Positions 1 to 9,025 are shown, counted from the stretch's first letter. The stretch: DNA of 64,000 bases from WJKG01 sp964627305 (GCA_964627305.1 CAZVHP010000004.1:186001-250000), one strand, 5' to 3'. Numbers and translations: made by a program. The notes: generated from the letters alone by a model not told the origin.

Positions 1-153
1 CTGGGCCACGACATCGGCCACCTTGCGGTCTTCGCGGTTGATGGCCTGCACGATCTGCTCGGCGCTCATCCGATCAATGTCAACCGTATCGGGGTTGACC
101 TGCTCGGTACCCAGTCGCGCCAGTATGTCCATGAGTTCCCGGTAATCGGCCAT
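1..153 (-). CDS. murQ: N-acetylmuramic acid 6-phosphate etherase, N-terminal fragment
   Basis: Only the first 51 codons lie in the window; the gene continues past the left edge. The N-terminus has the MurQ signature: a TEQxNPxTxDIDRMS stretch followed by a conserved INREDRKVADVV helix. MurQ cleaves the lactyl ether of MurNAc-6-phosphate during peptidoglycan recycling in the cytoplasm. The ATG at 153 is the only plausible start, and the Shine-Dalgarno context in front of it is weak. The identification rests on this short stretch alone, so the SIS domain cannot be checked. Confidence 0.75.
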   Translation of the reverse strand, partial: MADYRELMDILARLGTEQVNPDTVDIDRMSAEQIVQAINREDRKVADVVAQ

Positions 154-255
154 GCAGTCAAAGTACCCTCGGCACTCACTCGGGGAAACAACAAAAACGG
201 CGACACTGCTTCACAGGCGCCGCCACAATTCAGCCTTGCTGATATGCCACCAATG

Positions 256-1077
256 CTACTGGCTGAGCAGCACCACCTGCACGCTGTCATGCCGCGCAAC
301 CCGGACCGTGCCAAACCTCGCCTCAAGATCACGGACCTGATACGACAGTCCCGGCAACTGGCTCGGCAGGCTCATCGGCAGATACGGTTCGGCCAGAGCG
401 GAGTCGGGAATGCCAGCGAAGCTGTACACGTACAGGTAATACCAGCCGGTATCCGGTTGCTGCCGACCAGACTGGTAGAAGGCCTCGGTCGGGAAGCTGG
501 CAAACGTTGTCTGTGATGTAACATAGCTTGAGTACCCGAAACCGGTTCGCACCGAGTCTTTCAGCACGGCCGCCATGACATACCCCTCAGACCGTGCCGA
601 TCCGGTCCATGTCAGGCTGACTGTCTGATTACCGTTCGATATCCGGTTGGCCGGCTGCGTAATCTCGACCCGGAAGGTATCTGCGAACTGAATCGGCACC
701 TGAGCATCGAGCCTGATTCCTTCCTCAAGAATCAGATAGTACTGTGCCGCCGAAAAGACAGTGCAACTGGAGTCGACAAACCGATAGGTGCTGTCTGCCT
801 CCTCAAGCACCATAGCACCAAGACGCACCGAGGCCCCGTCAAGAGGCTGCTCATTACGCGTCAGGCGCACAATCGCGGCCGTCCCGACTGGCTCGTCGTT
901 CAACGTGTCCCGCACCGGGTCACAGACAGTCACCGCCGCCCCGCTGATCCGGTGAAACGGCCTCAGATCAGCCGGATCGACCGTCCCGGAGCTGTTACAC
1001 CCAAAATTGAGCGTAACCAGCAACCACAGTGAAAGCAAAACAACTATGAATGACATGGGTCCTTTGACGTGTTTCAT
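256..1077 (-). CDS. putative lipoprotein of unknown function
   Basis: A 273-residue protein with a signal peptide ending in a lipobox (LNFGC, Cys near residue 27), so probably lipid-anchored in the cell envelope. The rest is soluble and beta-rich in character. I do not recognise the family. Two starts are possible: ATG at 1077, or ATG at 1056 (seven codons later, with an AAAGGA just before it). The 1056 start has the better ribosome site, but that site is inside a perfect inverted repeat described separately. The gene is the last of a minus-strand series behind the barrel and RND genes and may or may not be co-transcribed with them. Confidence 0.7.
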   Translation of the reverse strand: MKHVKGPMSFIVVLLSLWLLVTLNFGCNSSGTVDPADLRPFHRISGAAVTVCDPVRDTLNDEPVGTAAIVRLTRNEQPLDGASVRLGAMVLEEADSTYRFVDSSCTVFSAAQYYLILEEGIRLDAQVPIQFADTFRVEITQPANRISNGNQTVSLTWTGSARSEGYVMAAVLKDSVRTGFGYSSYVTSQTTFASFPTEAFYQSGRQQPDTGWYYLYVYSFAGIPDSALAEPYLPMSLPSQLPGLSYQVRDLEARFGTVRVARHDSVQVVLLSQ

Positions 1078-1102
1078 TACTTCTTATATCGTCAAAGGAC
1101 CC
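1057..1102. promoter_or_regulatory. 13-bp perfect inverted repeat spanning the lipoprotein start
   Basis: Arms 1057-1069 and 1090-1102 are perfectly complementary (core GTCCTTTGACG), with a 20-nt loop. On the minus-strand mRNA the first ATG (1077) sits in the loop. The second start's AAAGGA ribosome site lies in the 3' arm. The hairpin could control initiation; this is inference from geometry. Confidence 0.5.
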
Positions 1103-1186
1103 TGACCGATTTACCTAATTCTCCTGCTGCCACCGGTGTAAGGAGCTTCGCCCCCGTCTGCGCCCAATCCCAGCCGTCAGCCGTCA

Positions 1187-1405
1187 TCAGTTTGAGGCGG
1201 GGGCTGTCTGGTTATGCCTGTTCTTGTAGAACAGCCGCTTGAAAATGGCCTCCGCCGGGCACAGACCGGTAAACGACGACTGCGCCAGGTTCAGCCCGAC
1301 AAAGGCCGTCAGCAGAAGCCACCAGGGAGACACGAAATAGTACAGGGCCAGCGACAGCAGCACCATGCAGCCGGCCAGCAGTCGTATGGAGTTCTCCAGA
1401 GTCAT
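1187..1405 (-). CDS. YgaP-like inner membrane protein (DUF2892)
   Basis: A 72-residue protein with two closely spaced membrane helices (about residues 7-22 and 26-44) followed by the conserved GLCPAE segment and a short basic tail. This is the DUF2892 domain found alone or fused to rhodanese (as in YgaP). Its function is unknown; in YgaP it anchors a sulfurtransferase. An AAGGA lies upstream of ATG 1405. It is 35 bp downstream of the barrel gene on the same strand and could be the tail of that operon. Confidence 0.75.
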   Translation of the reverse strand: MTLENSIRLLAGCMVLLSLALYYFVSPWWLLLTAFVGLNLAQSSFTGLCPAEAIFKRLFYKNRHNQTAPASN

Positions 1406-1440
1406 TATTGTACATTCCTTTCCATCAGGTTAACACCCGT

Positions 1441-2700
1441 CTAAAAGAAGCCATAGGTCATCTTGGCCCAGACATTGTCATTGCGCTGAAATTGACCGAA
1501 GTCGGTCTGAATGTGGTTCCCCTCAAACAGGTTCGCGCCGGCCGCCAGCGTGATCTGGTCCGTATACTTGTACTCGGCGGACAGCTTGGCATAGACATCC
1601 TCATCCGTCGGCGAATAGAACACAAACGCCGACAGGGTAACCAGTTCCGAGTTGAGCAGTTTCGTCCAGCGCGTGGTCAACAGGTGGCGTACCTCGTCCC
1701 GCACATACCCACCCTGTTCACTGACCTGCTGCTGATAGATGTCATAATCCATCATGACATCAGCCTGCCATTGCAGGTTGAACGTCAGGTTCTGCACGAT
1801 CTGGCGCTCAAACCCAATCAGAGTGCTGAGGGACGAATTCGGGATCATCGGCAGGTCGCCATCTTGATCATCCCGCGAGTCATAATACCCCCCCTCGATC
1901 CACAGGATGCCACCACCGATCGGCCCTCGAGTCGAGGCACCGTAGATGTGCAGACGGGGATAGATGGGGGCGCCAAGTTCCATATCGAATCCGTTGGGGT
2001 TCTTGTAGAATCCGCGATAGAAATAGACGGCGGTGGCGAAGCTGCTCACCCGATGCTGCCAGCGTGCGGCCAGCTCGCTGTTTTTGAAGTGTGCTTCAGG
2101 CTTGACCGGCGCCATGTATTCTGAGTTCTTGTCGCCGACAATCGCATCCTGAAGCGGATTGTAGTAGCTCAGCCGGGTGCCTTCGGGAAGCCGGTTGCCC
2201 TCGAACCGCGGCGACCAGACCACTGACAGCTCACCAAGGGGGTTGTACCACGCCCCACGAAGTGCATTCTGCGGGGCCTTAAGGTACTGGTCATCGCGGC
2301 CAATGAAGAACGACTGGTAAGCCTTGGCAAAGACGTCATTGATGAAAACCAGGTCGCCGGTGCCCCAGGTGAGTATCTGCCTGCCCACCTTGAAATCCAG
2401 GCTGCTGCCGATACCGAAGCGGAAGAAGGCCTCACGCACTTCCCAGTCATATGTGTCAGTCACGCCGTCATACACGAAGTCCAGTCGCCCGAAGAAATTG
2501 CCGTTGTCTCCCCAGTGCTGGAAACGCATCTGAAGCCGGCTCTCGCTGGCCGTCTGTTCACCGATGGTCGGGTTGGCCTTGTCAACCCGACCACCATACA
2601 GGCCCTGGAGGAAGCCGTCAATGACGACCTCCCCCCGGACCGATGAAGTAAACAGCAGAACCACTGCAAGGAATGCTATGTAAACGTTTGATGTCTTCAT
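1441..2700 (-). CDS. outer-membrane beta-barrel protein (DUF1302/porin-like)
   Basis: A 419-residue protein with a cleavable signal peptide (about residues 1-23) and alternating amphipathic strands ending in Phe, typical of outer-membrane barrels. The segment VGRQILTWGTGD, followed by a conserved NDVF region, resembles DUF1302/alginate-export-type barrels. It starts at ATG 2700 behind GAGGGAAGG and lies 24 bp downstream of the LolA-like gene. Barrels of this sort often accompany an MMPL-type RND pump and a LolA-like protein, so it is probably the outer-membrane component or acceptor of that export route. The substrate is unknown. Confidence 0.75.
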   Translation of the reverse strand: MKTSNVYIAFLAVVLLFTSSVRGEVVIDGFLQGLYGGRVDKANPTIGEQTASESRLQMRFQHWGDNGNFFGRLDFVYDGVTDTYDWEVREAFFRFGIGSSLDFKVGRQILTWGTGDLVFINDVFAKAYQSFFIGRDDQYLKAPQNALRGAWYNPLGELSVVWSPRFEGNRLPEGTRLSYYNPLQDAIVGDKNSEYMAPVKPEAHFKNSELAARWQHRVSSFATAVYFYRGFYKNPNGFDMELGAPIYPRLHIYGASTRGPIGGGILWIEGGYYDSRDDQDGDLPMIPNSSLSTLIGFERQIVQNLTFNLQWQADVMMDYDIYQQQVSEQGGYVRDEVRHLLTTRWTKLLNSELVTLSAFVFYSPTDEDVYAKLSAEYKYTDQITLAAGANLFEGNHIQTDFGQFQRNDNVWAKMTYGFF

Positions 2701-2723
2701 GGTAACACCTTCCCTCTTCCCGG

Positions 2724-3530
2724 TTAGCGAACGTACTGCATCGGCGGGTTCTTAAGGAAACGCTCCGTGAAGAGGTTATCTTCGATACCTACATTGTAAC
2801 GGATGTTGCTGAATATCACGTGTGTCACCCGCTCCTTCTTCACATCTTCCATCGTCCGATGAACGATCGTCATGATCCCGTCAACATCCTTGATCTCTTC
2901 GGCTGTCATCACCTTGATCAAGTCGCCCTTGTCATTGAAATACAACTCCCTGTGCGGCAGGAGCGTCTGCTTATTGACATAAGATCGTTTCAGCGCGAAA
3001 CCACCATAGGGTGCTTTGGGCCGTGACTCGATCACGTAAACCGCGGCACCGTCCCAGGTGGAGTCAGCGACGACAGCGTGGGTGTCCTCTGACCAGTGAC
3101 GGCCCGATACATCCTCATAGCTGAAATCCGAGCCGACAAAACTGGAGTTCTTGTCATCAGCCGAAATCGGCTTGACCAGATCCACCGCCGGCACATAGAT
3201 CCAGCGCAGATCGTTGCCGCCGGAGTTCTTGTGCACCATGAACGTCATCCGGGCGACATCGGAGGGCTTCTTGAAATAGGTGTAGTATTTCTGGTTACCG
3301 CCCTCCTCGAGGTCAAGACGCAGCATCGCGAAACTGCGGATGCGCTCCTTGCCCTTCTTGTCAACAATGCGCATATCCACCTCGGCTACCCCGTCATCAC
3401 CGGCATAATAATACGCCAGGTGTGACTTCTTCATTATCTGCTCGGCATCCTCCTGGGCGGAGACAGAGGCGGCGATCACGGCCATAAAGGCGATCACCAG
3501 CGCGGTCGTCAGTTTCATCATCCTGTTCAT
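2724..3530 (-). CDS. LolA-like outer membrane lipoprotein-sorting protein
   Basis: A 268-residue secreted protein: signal peptide to about residue 26 (ending SVSAQ), then a LolA/LppX-like half-barrel of the 'outer membrane lipoprotein-sorting protein' type (YYTYFKKPSDVARMTF, then LRWIYVPA, with SRPKAP later). I chose ATG 3530 over the in-frame start 87 bp upstream because it has a good GGAG site and begins the signal peptide exactly. Proteins of this family sit beside MMPL/RND pumps and are thought to shuttle a lipidic cargo across the periplasm. That role is inferred here from family and context. Confidence 0.85.
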   Translation of the reverse strand: MNRMMKLTTALVIAFMAVIAASVSAQEDAEQIMKKSHLAYYYAGDDGVAEVDMRIVDKKGKERIRSFAMLRLDLEEGGNQKYYTYFKKPSDVARMTFMVHKNSGGNDLRWIYVPAVDLVKPISADDKNSSFVGSDFSYEDVSGRHWSEDTHAVVADSTWDGAAVYVIESRPKAPYGGFALKRSYVNKQTLLPHRELYFNDKGDLIKVMTAEEIKDVDGIMTIVHRTMEDVKKERVTHVIFSNIRYNVGIEDNLFTERFLKNPPMQYVR

Positions 3531-3613
3531 TGTTTTCTCCTTATCTTCATTTCTTGCACTCTCACATTCATCACGTGTACTCGCCGGCAAACTCATCCGG
3601 CGCTGCAGGTGCC

Positions 3614-5968
3614 TCATTGCGCCGCCTCCACCGACAGCTGCGCCTTGTCGGCCCCGCGCGACTGGTCAGTCCTGGCCTTGCCGAACAGCGCCTTATTGAA
3701 GGTCTTGGCAATCGCCGGCAGCAACAGCATAGTCACCAGTCCGGAAACGATCATGATCGCTAAGAAGAACGACCCCACCGTGATATAGGGCACCAGCGTC
3801 GAGAAGAGCATGGGAACGAAGCCGATCGCAATCACCAGCACATTGCGACTGATCGCCCGGCAGGCGCCTTCAAAGATGCCATAGTAGGCGTCCTTGAAAT
3901 TGCCGAACTGACGGTGCAATGTTCGCAGGCGCTGTATGAAGTGGATGGCGAAGTCTATCGACAAACCCAGGGTCAGCGACGACAAGACCGCGATCGGCAT
4001 GTCGTAGGGCTTGCCGATATACCCAATACTGGCGTAGATGGCCATGATCGTGATCGTCAGCGGCAGCATACTGATCAATCCCCACCGAATCGAACGGAAC
4101 AGTATGACCATCATGATGAACACCACAATGAATGATCCCATCAGCGATTTGCGCATGCCGTTCACCATCTTCTGCTGCCATACGATATTGATATAAGGCA
4201 ATCCGGCCCACTTGGTCGTCACGCCGGCCGGCAACGGATTGTCTGCCATGAAGGCCTCGGCGCGGTCAATGACCGACTGCACTTTCTGGTTGTCACCGTT
4301 ATTCATCTGGACCCAGAGATTCGCCTTGCGATAGTCGGTCGTGACGAACTTGAACAAATCGTCAGGATCACCACCGGCCATCTCGAACATGAACAACATC
4401 TGCCCGACTTCATCGAAATTGTCCGGGATGATCATTTCGGCGCTGTCGGCGGCGAAAAGCTCATAGCGCACCTTCTTGACAATGTCTGTCACGCCGGTAG
4501 TCGCGCCGACAATCTCGCTGCGCTCCAGATCACGTTGCAAACGCTCCATGTACTTGAGCACCTGCGGATCCTTCATGGCGTCCTCGCCGCGACCCTCAAA
4601 GACGAGATAGTTCATGTAGGTCCCGGCCAGATGCCGGTTCATGACCTCGTCCGCGATGCGAATCGGGTGTGACTGCTTGAACCACTTCACCGGGTTATCA
4701 TTTACCACAATCAGACTCAGGCCGACGGCCGCAATCACTACCACCGCCGCTGCCGTACCGATTATCCCCTTGTTGTGCTTCCAGGCGAAATCTCGAAACG
4801 TGCGCATCACCCGGGCCAGGATACCCAGCTCATTGTCGCTGGCGCCGAAATTGCGCAGCGCCTTGTCGGATATCAGCATACCAATCGCCGGGTTGAGCGT
4901 CAGCGAAAGGAACCACGCCACCGCGATACCAAACGCCACGAACATGCCGAACACCTGCACCGGCGGAATCGGCGTCAGGGCCAAAGAGATGAACCCGGCC
5001 ACCGTCGTCAGCGAGGTGAACAGCATCGGCAGAAACAGCGTGTTGATCGAGTGTCTTATCGTCGCATCCCGGTGCTTGTACTTCTTGAAATGGTCGTGAA
5101 ACTCGCTGATAATGTGAATCGAGTTGAGCACTGATATGGGAATCAGGAAAATCGGAATCATCGAGGACATGATATGTACGGTGTGCCCGGTAAGAATCAG
5201 CAGCCCCATTGACCAGATGACAGCCATTATCGCCACGATCATCGGCGCCATGACTATCCGCAACTGGCGGAAGAACACCAGAAGCAGCAACATAATGATA
5301 ACACCGGCCGCGGGCGCCGAGTAGGCCATCTGACCAAACATTTCAGCCCCGAACGAATCCTCCGCCATGGGCAGCCCGGCAATGTAGTACTGCTCGTTGC
5401 CACCCAGCCGAGCGGTGATATCCTTGATCTCCCCGGCTATCCGATGCGACATCTTCTTCGACTCAATGGGGATGAATATCGCCAGGGCACTGCCGTCATC
5501 ACTGGCCAGCTTGCCCCGAAGAATGGGGTTATCGACTATTCGGCGATGCATGGCCAGGGCCGTCTCAGAATTCTCGACCGGCTCGTCCATCAGCGTACTG
5601 ATGACGATCAGCCCTCCGGGGCCTTGTTTGATGTCATCGACTGTCGAAGGCGCCATGACGTCATCGGCTATAACCCCCTCAATATCGAGAATCTCTTCAG
5701 TAATGGCGTATACCCGATTGAGCACAGCCGGCGTGAATGCCCCGTCCTCGACCACTACTCCGACCGCGATGAAGTCAGAGAGATCGAACTCCTCTTTCAT
5801 CTGTTGATCAAAAACGCGTACAGGCTCATCAGTCGGCAGCATATTCTGCGGGTCAGTGTCGATCGTCATCCTGGGAAACTGGGCAGCAAAGAAGGCTGTG
5901 ATCACTACCGCCAGGCCAATGACAATCCAGGGATGATTGATTGAGAAATTGACAATGGTTTTCTTCAT
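3614..5968 (-). CDS. RND/MMPL family transporter
   Basis: A 784-residue pump with the duplicated RND plan: TM1 near residues 12-30, a large periplasmic loop, a cluster of five to six helices (about 215-400), a second TM and loop, and a second cluster at the C-terminus. The N-terminal PTDEPVRVF and the polar residues in the helix clusters match HpnN/MMPL-type lipid exporters rather than AcrB-type drug pumps. No membrane fusion protein gene is nearby. The downstream neighbour encodes a LolA-like periplasmic protein, suggesting transport of a lipid or hydrophobic product to the outer membrane. The extended LolA-like reading frame would overlap this gene's stop; the preferred start leaves an 83-bp gap. 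Confidence 0.88.
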   Translation of the reverse strand: MKKTIVNFSINHPWIVIGLAVVITAFFAAQFPRMTIDTDPQNMLPTDEPVRVFDQQMKEEFDLSDFIAVGVVVEDGAFTPAVLNRVYAITEEILDIEGVIADDVMAPSTVDDIKQGPGGLIVISTLMDEPVENSETALAMHRRIVDNPILRGKLASDDGSALAIFIPIESKKMSHRIAGEIKDITARLGGNEQYYIAGLPMAEDSFGAEMFGQMAYSAPAAGVIIMLLLLVFFRQLRIVMAPMIVAIMAVIWSMGLLILTGHTVHIMSSMIPIFLIPISVLNSIHIISEFHDHFKKYKHRDATIRHSINTLFLPMLFTSLTTVAGFISLALTPIPPVQVFGMFVAFGIAVAWFLSLTLNPAIGMLISDKALRNFGASDNELGILARVMRTFRDFAWKHNKGIIGTAAAVVVIAAVGLSLIVVNDNPVKWFKQSHPIRIADEVMNRHLAGTYMNYLVFEGRGEDAMKDPQVLKYMERLQRDLERSEIVGATTGVTDIVKKVRYELFAADSAEMIIPDNFDEVGQMLFMFEMAGGDPDDLFKFVTTDYRKANLWVQMNNGDNQKVQSVIDRAEAFMADNPLPAGVTTKWAGLPYINIVWQQKMVNGMRKSLMGSFIVVFIMMVILFRSIRWGLISMLPLTITIMAIYASIGYIGKPYDMPIAVLSSLTLGLSIDFAIHFIQRLRTLHRQFGNFKDAYYGIFEGACRAISRNVLVIAIGFVPMLFSTLVPYITVGSFFLAIMIVSGLVTMLLLPAIAKTFNKALFGKARTDQSRGADKAQLSVEAAQ

Positions 5969-6133
5969 CGGTCCGTCCTTATCCTCTTCTGGTCACACTT
6001 TCAAGCTTAGATAGGATCAGACCGGAAATGATTCACTTTTTTGCAAGTGGGTGGACAATAGCGTGTTATGTGCGGGGTCGGGCCGCGGGGAAGGCGACAG
6101 AAGAGCTCTGAGGCCCGTTCGACGTGGACCTGC

Positions 6134-6391
6134 TCAGTCTTTTTTCGAGCCGAATTTCCGGTCCCAGTGGGCCTTCAGAAGACCCGACAGCCTGGCTTCC
6201 AGCGCCGGCGGAAGCGACTCGCGAGCCCCCTCGCGGCACAACTCAACCGTCTGGCGCATGGTATCCACCATGATCCGGCAGTTCTCACACTTGCCGATAT
6301 GCTTCTCGATTTCCCGACAAAGCTCAGGGTCAAGCTCGCCATCGATGAAATCGTTCAGCTCACTAACGTAATCCTTGCAGCTCTTTCCCAT
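6134..6391 (-). CDS. zinc-finger anti-sigma factor
   Basis: An 85-residue soluble protein with an H-x3-C-x2-C zinc-binding motif (HIGKCENC, about residues 27-34) in a helical ZAS/zf-HC2 fold. It starts at ATG 6391, overlapping the end of the sigma factor gene by 29 bp, so it is translationally coupled. It has no transmembrane helix, which suggests a cytoplasmic sensor such as the RsrA/ChrR type rather than a membrane anti-sigma. It should hold the upstream ECF sigma inactive until a signal, possibly redox, releases it. Confidence 0.85.
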   Translation of the reverse strand: MGKSCKDYVSELNDFIDGELDPELCREIEKHIGKCENCRIMVDTMRQTVELCREGARESLPPALEARLSGLLKAHWDRKFGSKKD

Positions 6392-6977
6392 AGCGATCCT
6401 CGAAGATTCGGGAGAGTCTGTCCCGAAGAGCCAGTCGGGCACGGAGAACGCGCGATTTGGCCGACGCCACGGTCTCGCCAATAACCTTAGCGACCTCTTT
6501 GATCGACAGCTCCTCATGATACCTCAGCAAAAAGGCTACTCGATACTTCTCAGGCAGGCTGGCGATTGCTTCATCGATAATCTGTCGAAGCTCCCGCTGC
6601 TCGAGCAACTGATGCGGGTCCTTCCAGTCGAACAACGTCACCGGCGCCTCGGCATCGTGCATGTGCTCGGCGCTCTTCGCCGGCAGATACTCCTCAATCG
6701 ACTTGAGACTGGCCTGCTTCTGCTTGCTCACAAAAGCCCGCGATTGATTAAGCGCAATCGCATACAGCCACGTGCCGAACAAGGACTCGCCGCGGAACGA
6801 CTCGATATTGTCGATAGCCTTGATCAACGTCTCCTGAACAATGTCCTGAGCGTCCTGCTCGTTGCCGGTCATCCTCAACGCCAACCCGTAAACACGTGAC
6901 TTGTAGGTATCTACAAGTTGGCTGAAGGCCGCAAAATCGCCCGCCTGGGCCTGTCTGACTAATTCCTTTTCGCTCAT
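6363..6977 (-). CDS. ECF-type RNA polymerase sigma factor
   Basis: A 204-residue group 4 sigma factor. Region 2 includes DAQDIVQETLIKAI and the FRGESLFGTWLYAIA segment. Region 4 includes LPEKYRVAFLLRYHEELSIKEVA and a helix-turn-helix ending in AKSRVLRAR. I chose ATG 6977 (MSEKELV), a typical ECF N-terminus, over a TTG ten codons upstream. Its overlap with the anti-sigma gene and position before the pump cluster suggest that it controls that cluster, but 165 bp separate the anti-sigma from the pump gene. I could not recognise a common ECF promoter motif. Confidence 0.9.
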   Translation of the reverse strand: MSEKELVRQAQAGDFAAFSQLVDTYKSRVYGLALRMTGNEQDAQDIVQETLIKAIDNIESFRGESLFGTWLYAIALNQSRAFVSKQKQASLKSIEEYLPAKSAEHMHDAEAPVTLFDWKDPHQLLEQRELRQIIDEAIASLPEKYRVAFLLRYHEELSIKEVAKVIGETVASAKSRVLRARLALRDRLSRIFEDRYGKELQGLR

Positions 6978-7074
6978 GTGATCAAGCCAAGAGAGCAAAT
7001 GATTCAAAAAAAGTCAATCAATATCACCCCGCACCGAAGCAATGGCCCGGGCACAGGGCGCCTGACTGATGCTC

Positions 7075-7103
7075 TTGACAGAAGAGGCCGAGGCACTTAT
7101 ACT
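7075..7103 (+). promoter_or_regulatory. sigma-70 type promoter for the glycosyltransferase
   Basis: TTGACA at 7075-7080 and TATACT at 7098-7103 are separated by exactly 17 bp, close to the consensus. The gene start is 235 bp downstream, giving a long 5' leader in which I see no other gene. Confidence 0.65.
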
Positions 7104-7337
7104 TCATGTGAACGAACAAAGGGCTGATAACAACGCTTCACATTACCACCAAGGGGCTATAAGTGTTTCCTCTGGCGACATAACAACGACACCTCCGGGT
7201 TGATCACTCTCGAAGAGACTGGCGGTGACGGTTGTACGCCGCAGGCCGCAACCCGATCGGTATGCCCGTCCGCAGCGCGAGTGATACCACCTGTGGCCAC
7301 AGGATGCGCATGCCCCGTACCATGTCAGCGGGGGCTT

Positions 7338-8465
7338 ATGCAACACGTATCACGCAGGATCAATATCGCTTATGTCATCGACAACTACACGCCGGGTGCC
7401 GGAACTGAGAACCAGCTCATCACCCTGATCGACGGGCTGGATCGGCGGCGCTACCAACCATATGTCGTGAACCTGCGATCGCGCGAGGACGGTGTCATCT
7501 ACGCGGACAATTGCGAGGTGATGTTTCTTGGACTCGACAGCCGTGTCTGGTCGCCCGCAGGCATCAGGGCCGTGGTCCGCCTGGCCAGGTTCATCAGGGA
7601 GCACAGAGTCGACATCGTCCAGTCTTTCTTCTATGAGAGCCGGCTGGTGGCAACCCTGGCGGCAATGCTGGTTCGTCGGGGTCGGCTGGTGTTCTGCAAG
7701 CGCAATGCCCGACGCGAACACCAATGGATATGCCGATTGCTGGCAGCACGCTCTCACTACTGCCTGAGCAACACTCGCTGCGCCTGCCGGATTGTGTCGG
7801 AGTGCGAGCGTTTCGATTCGGCGAGAATCCACGTGATATACAACGGAGTCAGTCTCCCGAAGGACAACTCAGGACAGCTAACCAGCGAATCCCTGAGCAT
7901 TCCACCAGACGCTCCGGTGGTGGGAATGGTCGCGAATTACCGCCGCATCAAGCGAATCGACCGCCTCCTGCAGGTGGTGGCAACAAGCCGGCATAAGACT
8001 ATGCATTGCCTGGTAGTCGGGCGCGGACAACGAGAAGAAGAACTCCGACAACAAGCGCAGGAACTTGGGATTGCCGAGCGTGTCCGCTTCTTCCACACCA
8101 TCGGCGGAATCCGCGATGTGCTCGAAATGATGTCAGTCGGCCTTTTCACCTCCGAATCCGAGGGGCTGTCCAATGCCCTGATCGAGTACGCCCTCGCCGC
8201 AAGACCAGCGGTAGCCTTCGATGTCGGCGGCAACAACGAGATAGTCGTTCACGGGCTGACCGGATATCTCGTTCGCGACGGCGATATCCAGCAGATGGCC
8301 GCCTACCTGGACAAGCTGCTGGACAATCACGTGCTGAGGCGCCGACTGGGCGACAACGCGCTCGCTATGGCGCGCGATCGATTCTCCGTTGAGGCTATGG
8401 TAAGGCAGACTCAGGCGTTCTATGACGAGATTCTGGCGGAAGACCCCGCCATCAATGAGCCGTAG
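7338..8465 (+). CDS. GT4 family glycosyltransferase
   Basis: A 375-residue GT-B fold enzyme. The N-terminal domain starts INIAYVIDNYTPGAGTENQL, with the glycine-rich acceptor-side loop. The C-terminal domain has the nucleotide-sugar-binding E-x7-E motif (ESEGLSNALIE) and the DVGGNNEIV strand-loop of family GT4. I chose ATG 7338, preceded by AGCGGGGG, because the longer frame adds an unrelated Cys-rich tail. It stands alone, with no polysaccharide cluster around it, so the substrate cannot be guessed. It probably acts at the cytoplasmic face on a lipid-linked or surface glycan. Confidence 0.88.
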   Translation: MQHVSRRINIAYVIDNYTPGAGTENQLITLIDGLDRRRYQPYVVNLRSREDGVIYADNCEVMFLGLDSRVWSPAGIRAVVRLARFIREHRVDIVQSFFYESRLVATLAAMLVRRGRLVFCKRNARREHQWICRLLAARSHYCLSNTRCACRIVSECERFDSARIHVIYNGVSLPKDNSGQLTSESLSIPPDAPVVGMVANYRRIKRIDRLLQVVATSRHKTMHCLVVGRGQREEELRQQAQELGIAERVRFFHTIGGIRDVLEMMSVGLFTSESEGLSNALIEYALAARPAVAFDVGGNNEIVVHGLTGYLVRDGDIQQMAAYLDKLLDNHVLRRRLGDNALAMARDRFSVEAMVRQTQAFYDEILAEDPAINEP

Positions 8466-9025
8466 TCGCAACGGCAGGAACCGATCCCGTCTCCGGGGTC
8501 CTGCCTGTCGTTCTCGTGCCCCGGTGCGCTTCGCTGGCAGGACGCCTTCGGCATCCATCCCCAGCTTTGCACCCGTGCGTGTCATTCTCGTGCGCCGCAG
8601 ACCGCCCCCAGCCCTGCCCGAAGGTTGAACCCACGTCGGCTTCTGTGCGCGAATCAGCGGTAGGGAAGGATCCCGTCTTCGGGGTCCTGCCATCGTCGTG
8701 CGCGGCAGGCCTCCCGGCCTGCCCGATAGGTGGCCCCACATCCGGTAGTTTCTTCCTGCCCCAACCGTAATCCACCCTGTCACCTCTGAGGTAGGTCGAA
8801 ACCCCTGCGGTTTCGACACCGCTCCAACCTGTGCGCTCCCACCCTGCACGTTCCGTCATGCTCGTGGGCGGCAGGCGTCCCGCCTCCCCCAGCCGCCCAT
8901 CCCTGTATCTCAATACCCCACCCTTGCGAGGACCGCCGCTCGCCATGCTTCAGTAGAGGTAGGTCGAAACCCCTGCCCCGAAGGGGTCGCGAAGCGAGGT
9001 TTCGACACCGCTCCAACCTGTGCGC
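8466..9025. repeat. intergenic palindromic repeat block (REP-like)
   Basis: No believable gene. Two related elements are each present twice. Element A lies at 8477-8505 and 8664-8691 (core CCGTCTTCGGGGTCCTGCC and a one-base variant). Element B lies at 8788-8836 and 8956-9025; it begins GAGGTAGGTCGAAACCCCTG and ends with GACACCGCTCC plus AACCTGTGCGC. Element B is a hairpin: GTCGAAACC (8795-8803) pairs with GGTTTCGAC (8809-8817). The second B copy carries an expanded loop. GGCAGGCNTCCCGCC-like palindromes lie between them. Confidence 0.65.

Noticed and set aside
8133..8849. A 238-codon frame on the minus strand with 'KPQGFRPTSE'
   Set aside because: It partly covers the glycosyltransferase antisense and otherwise consists of the palindromic repeats.
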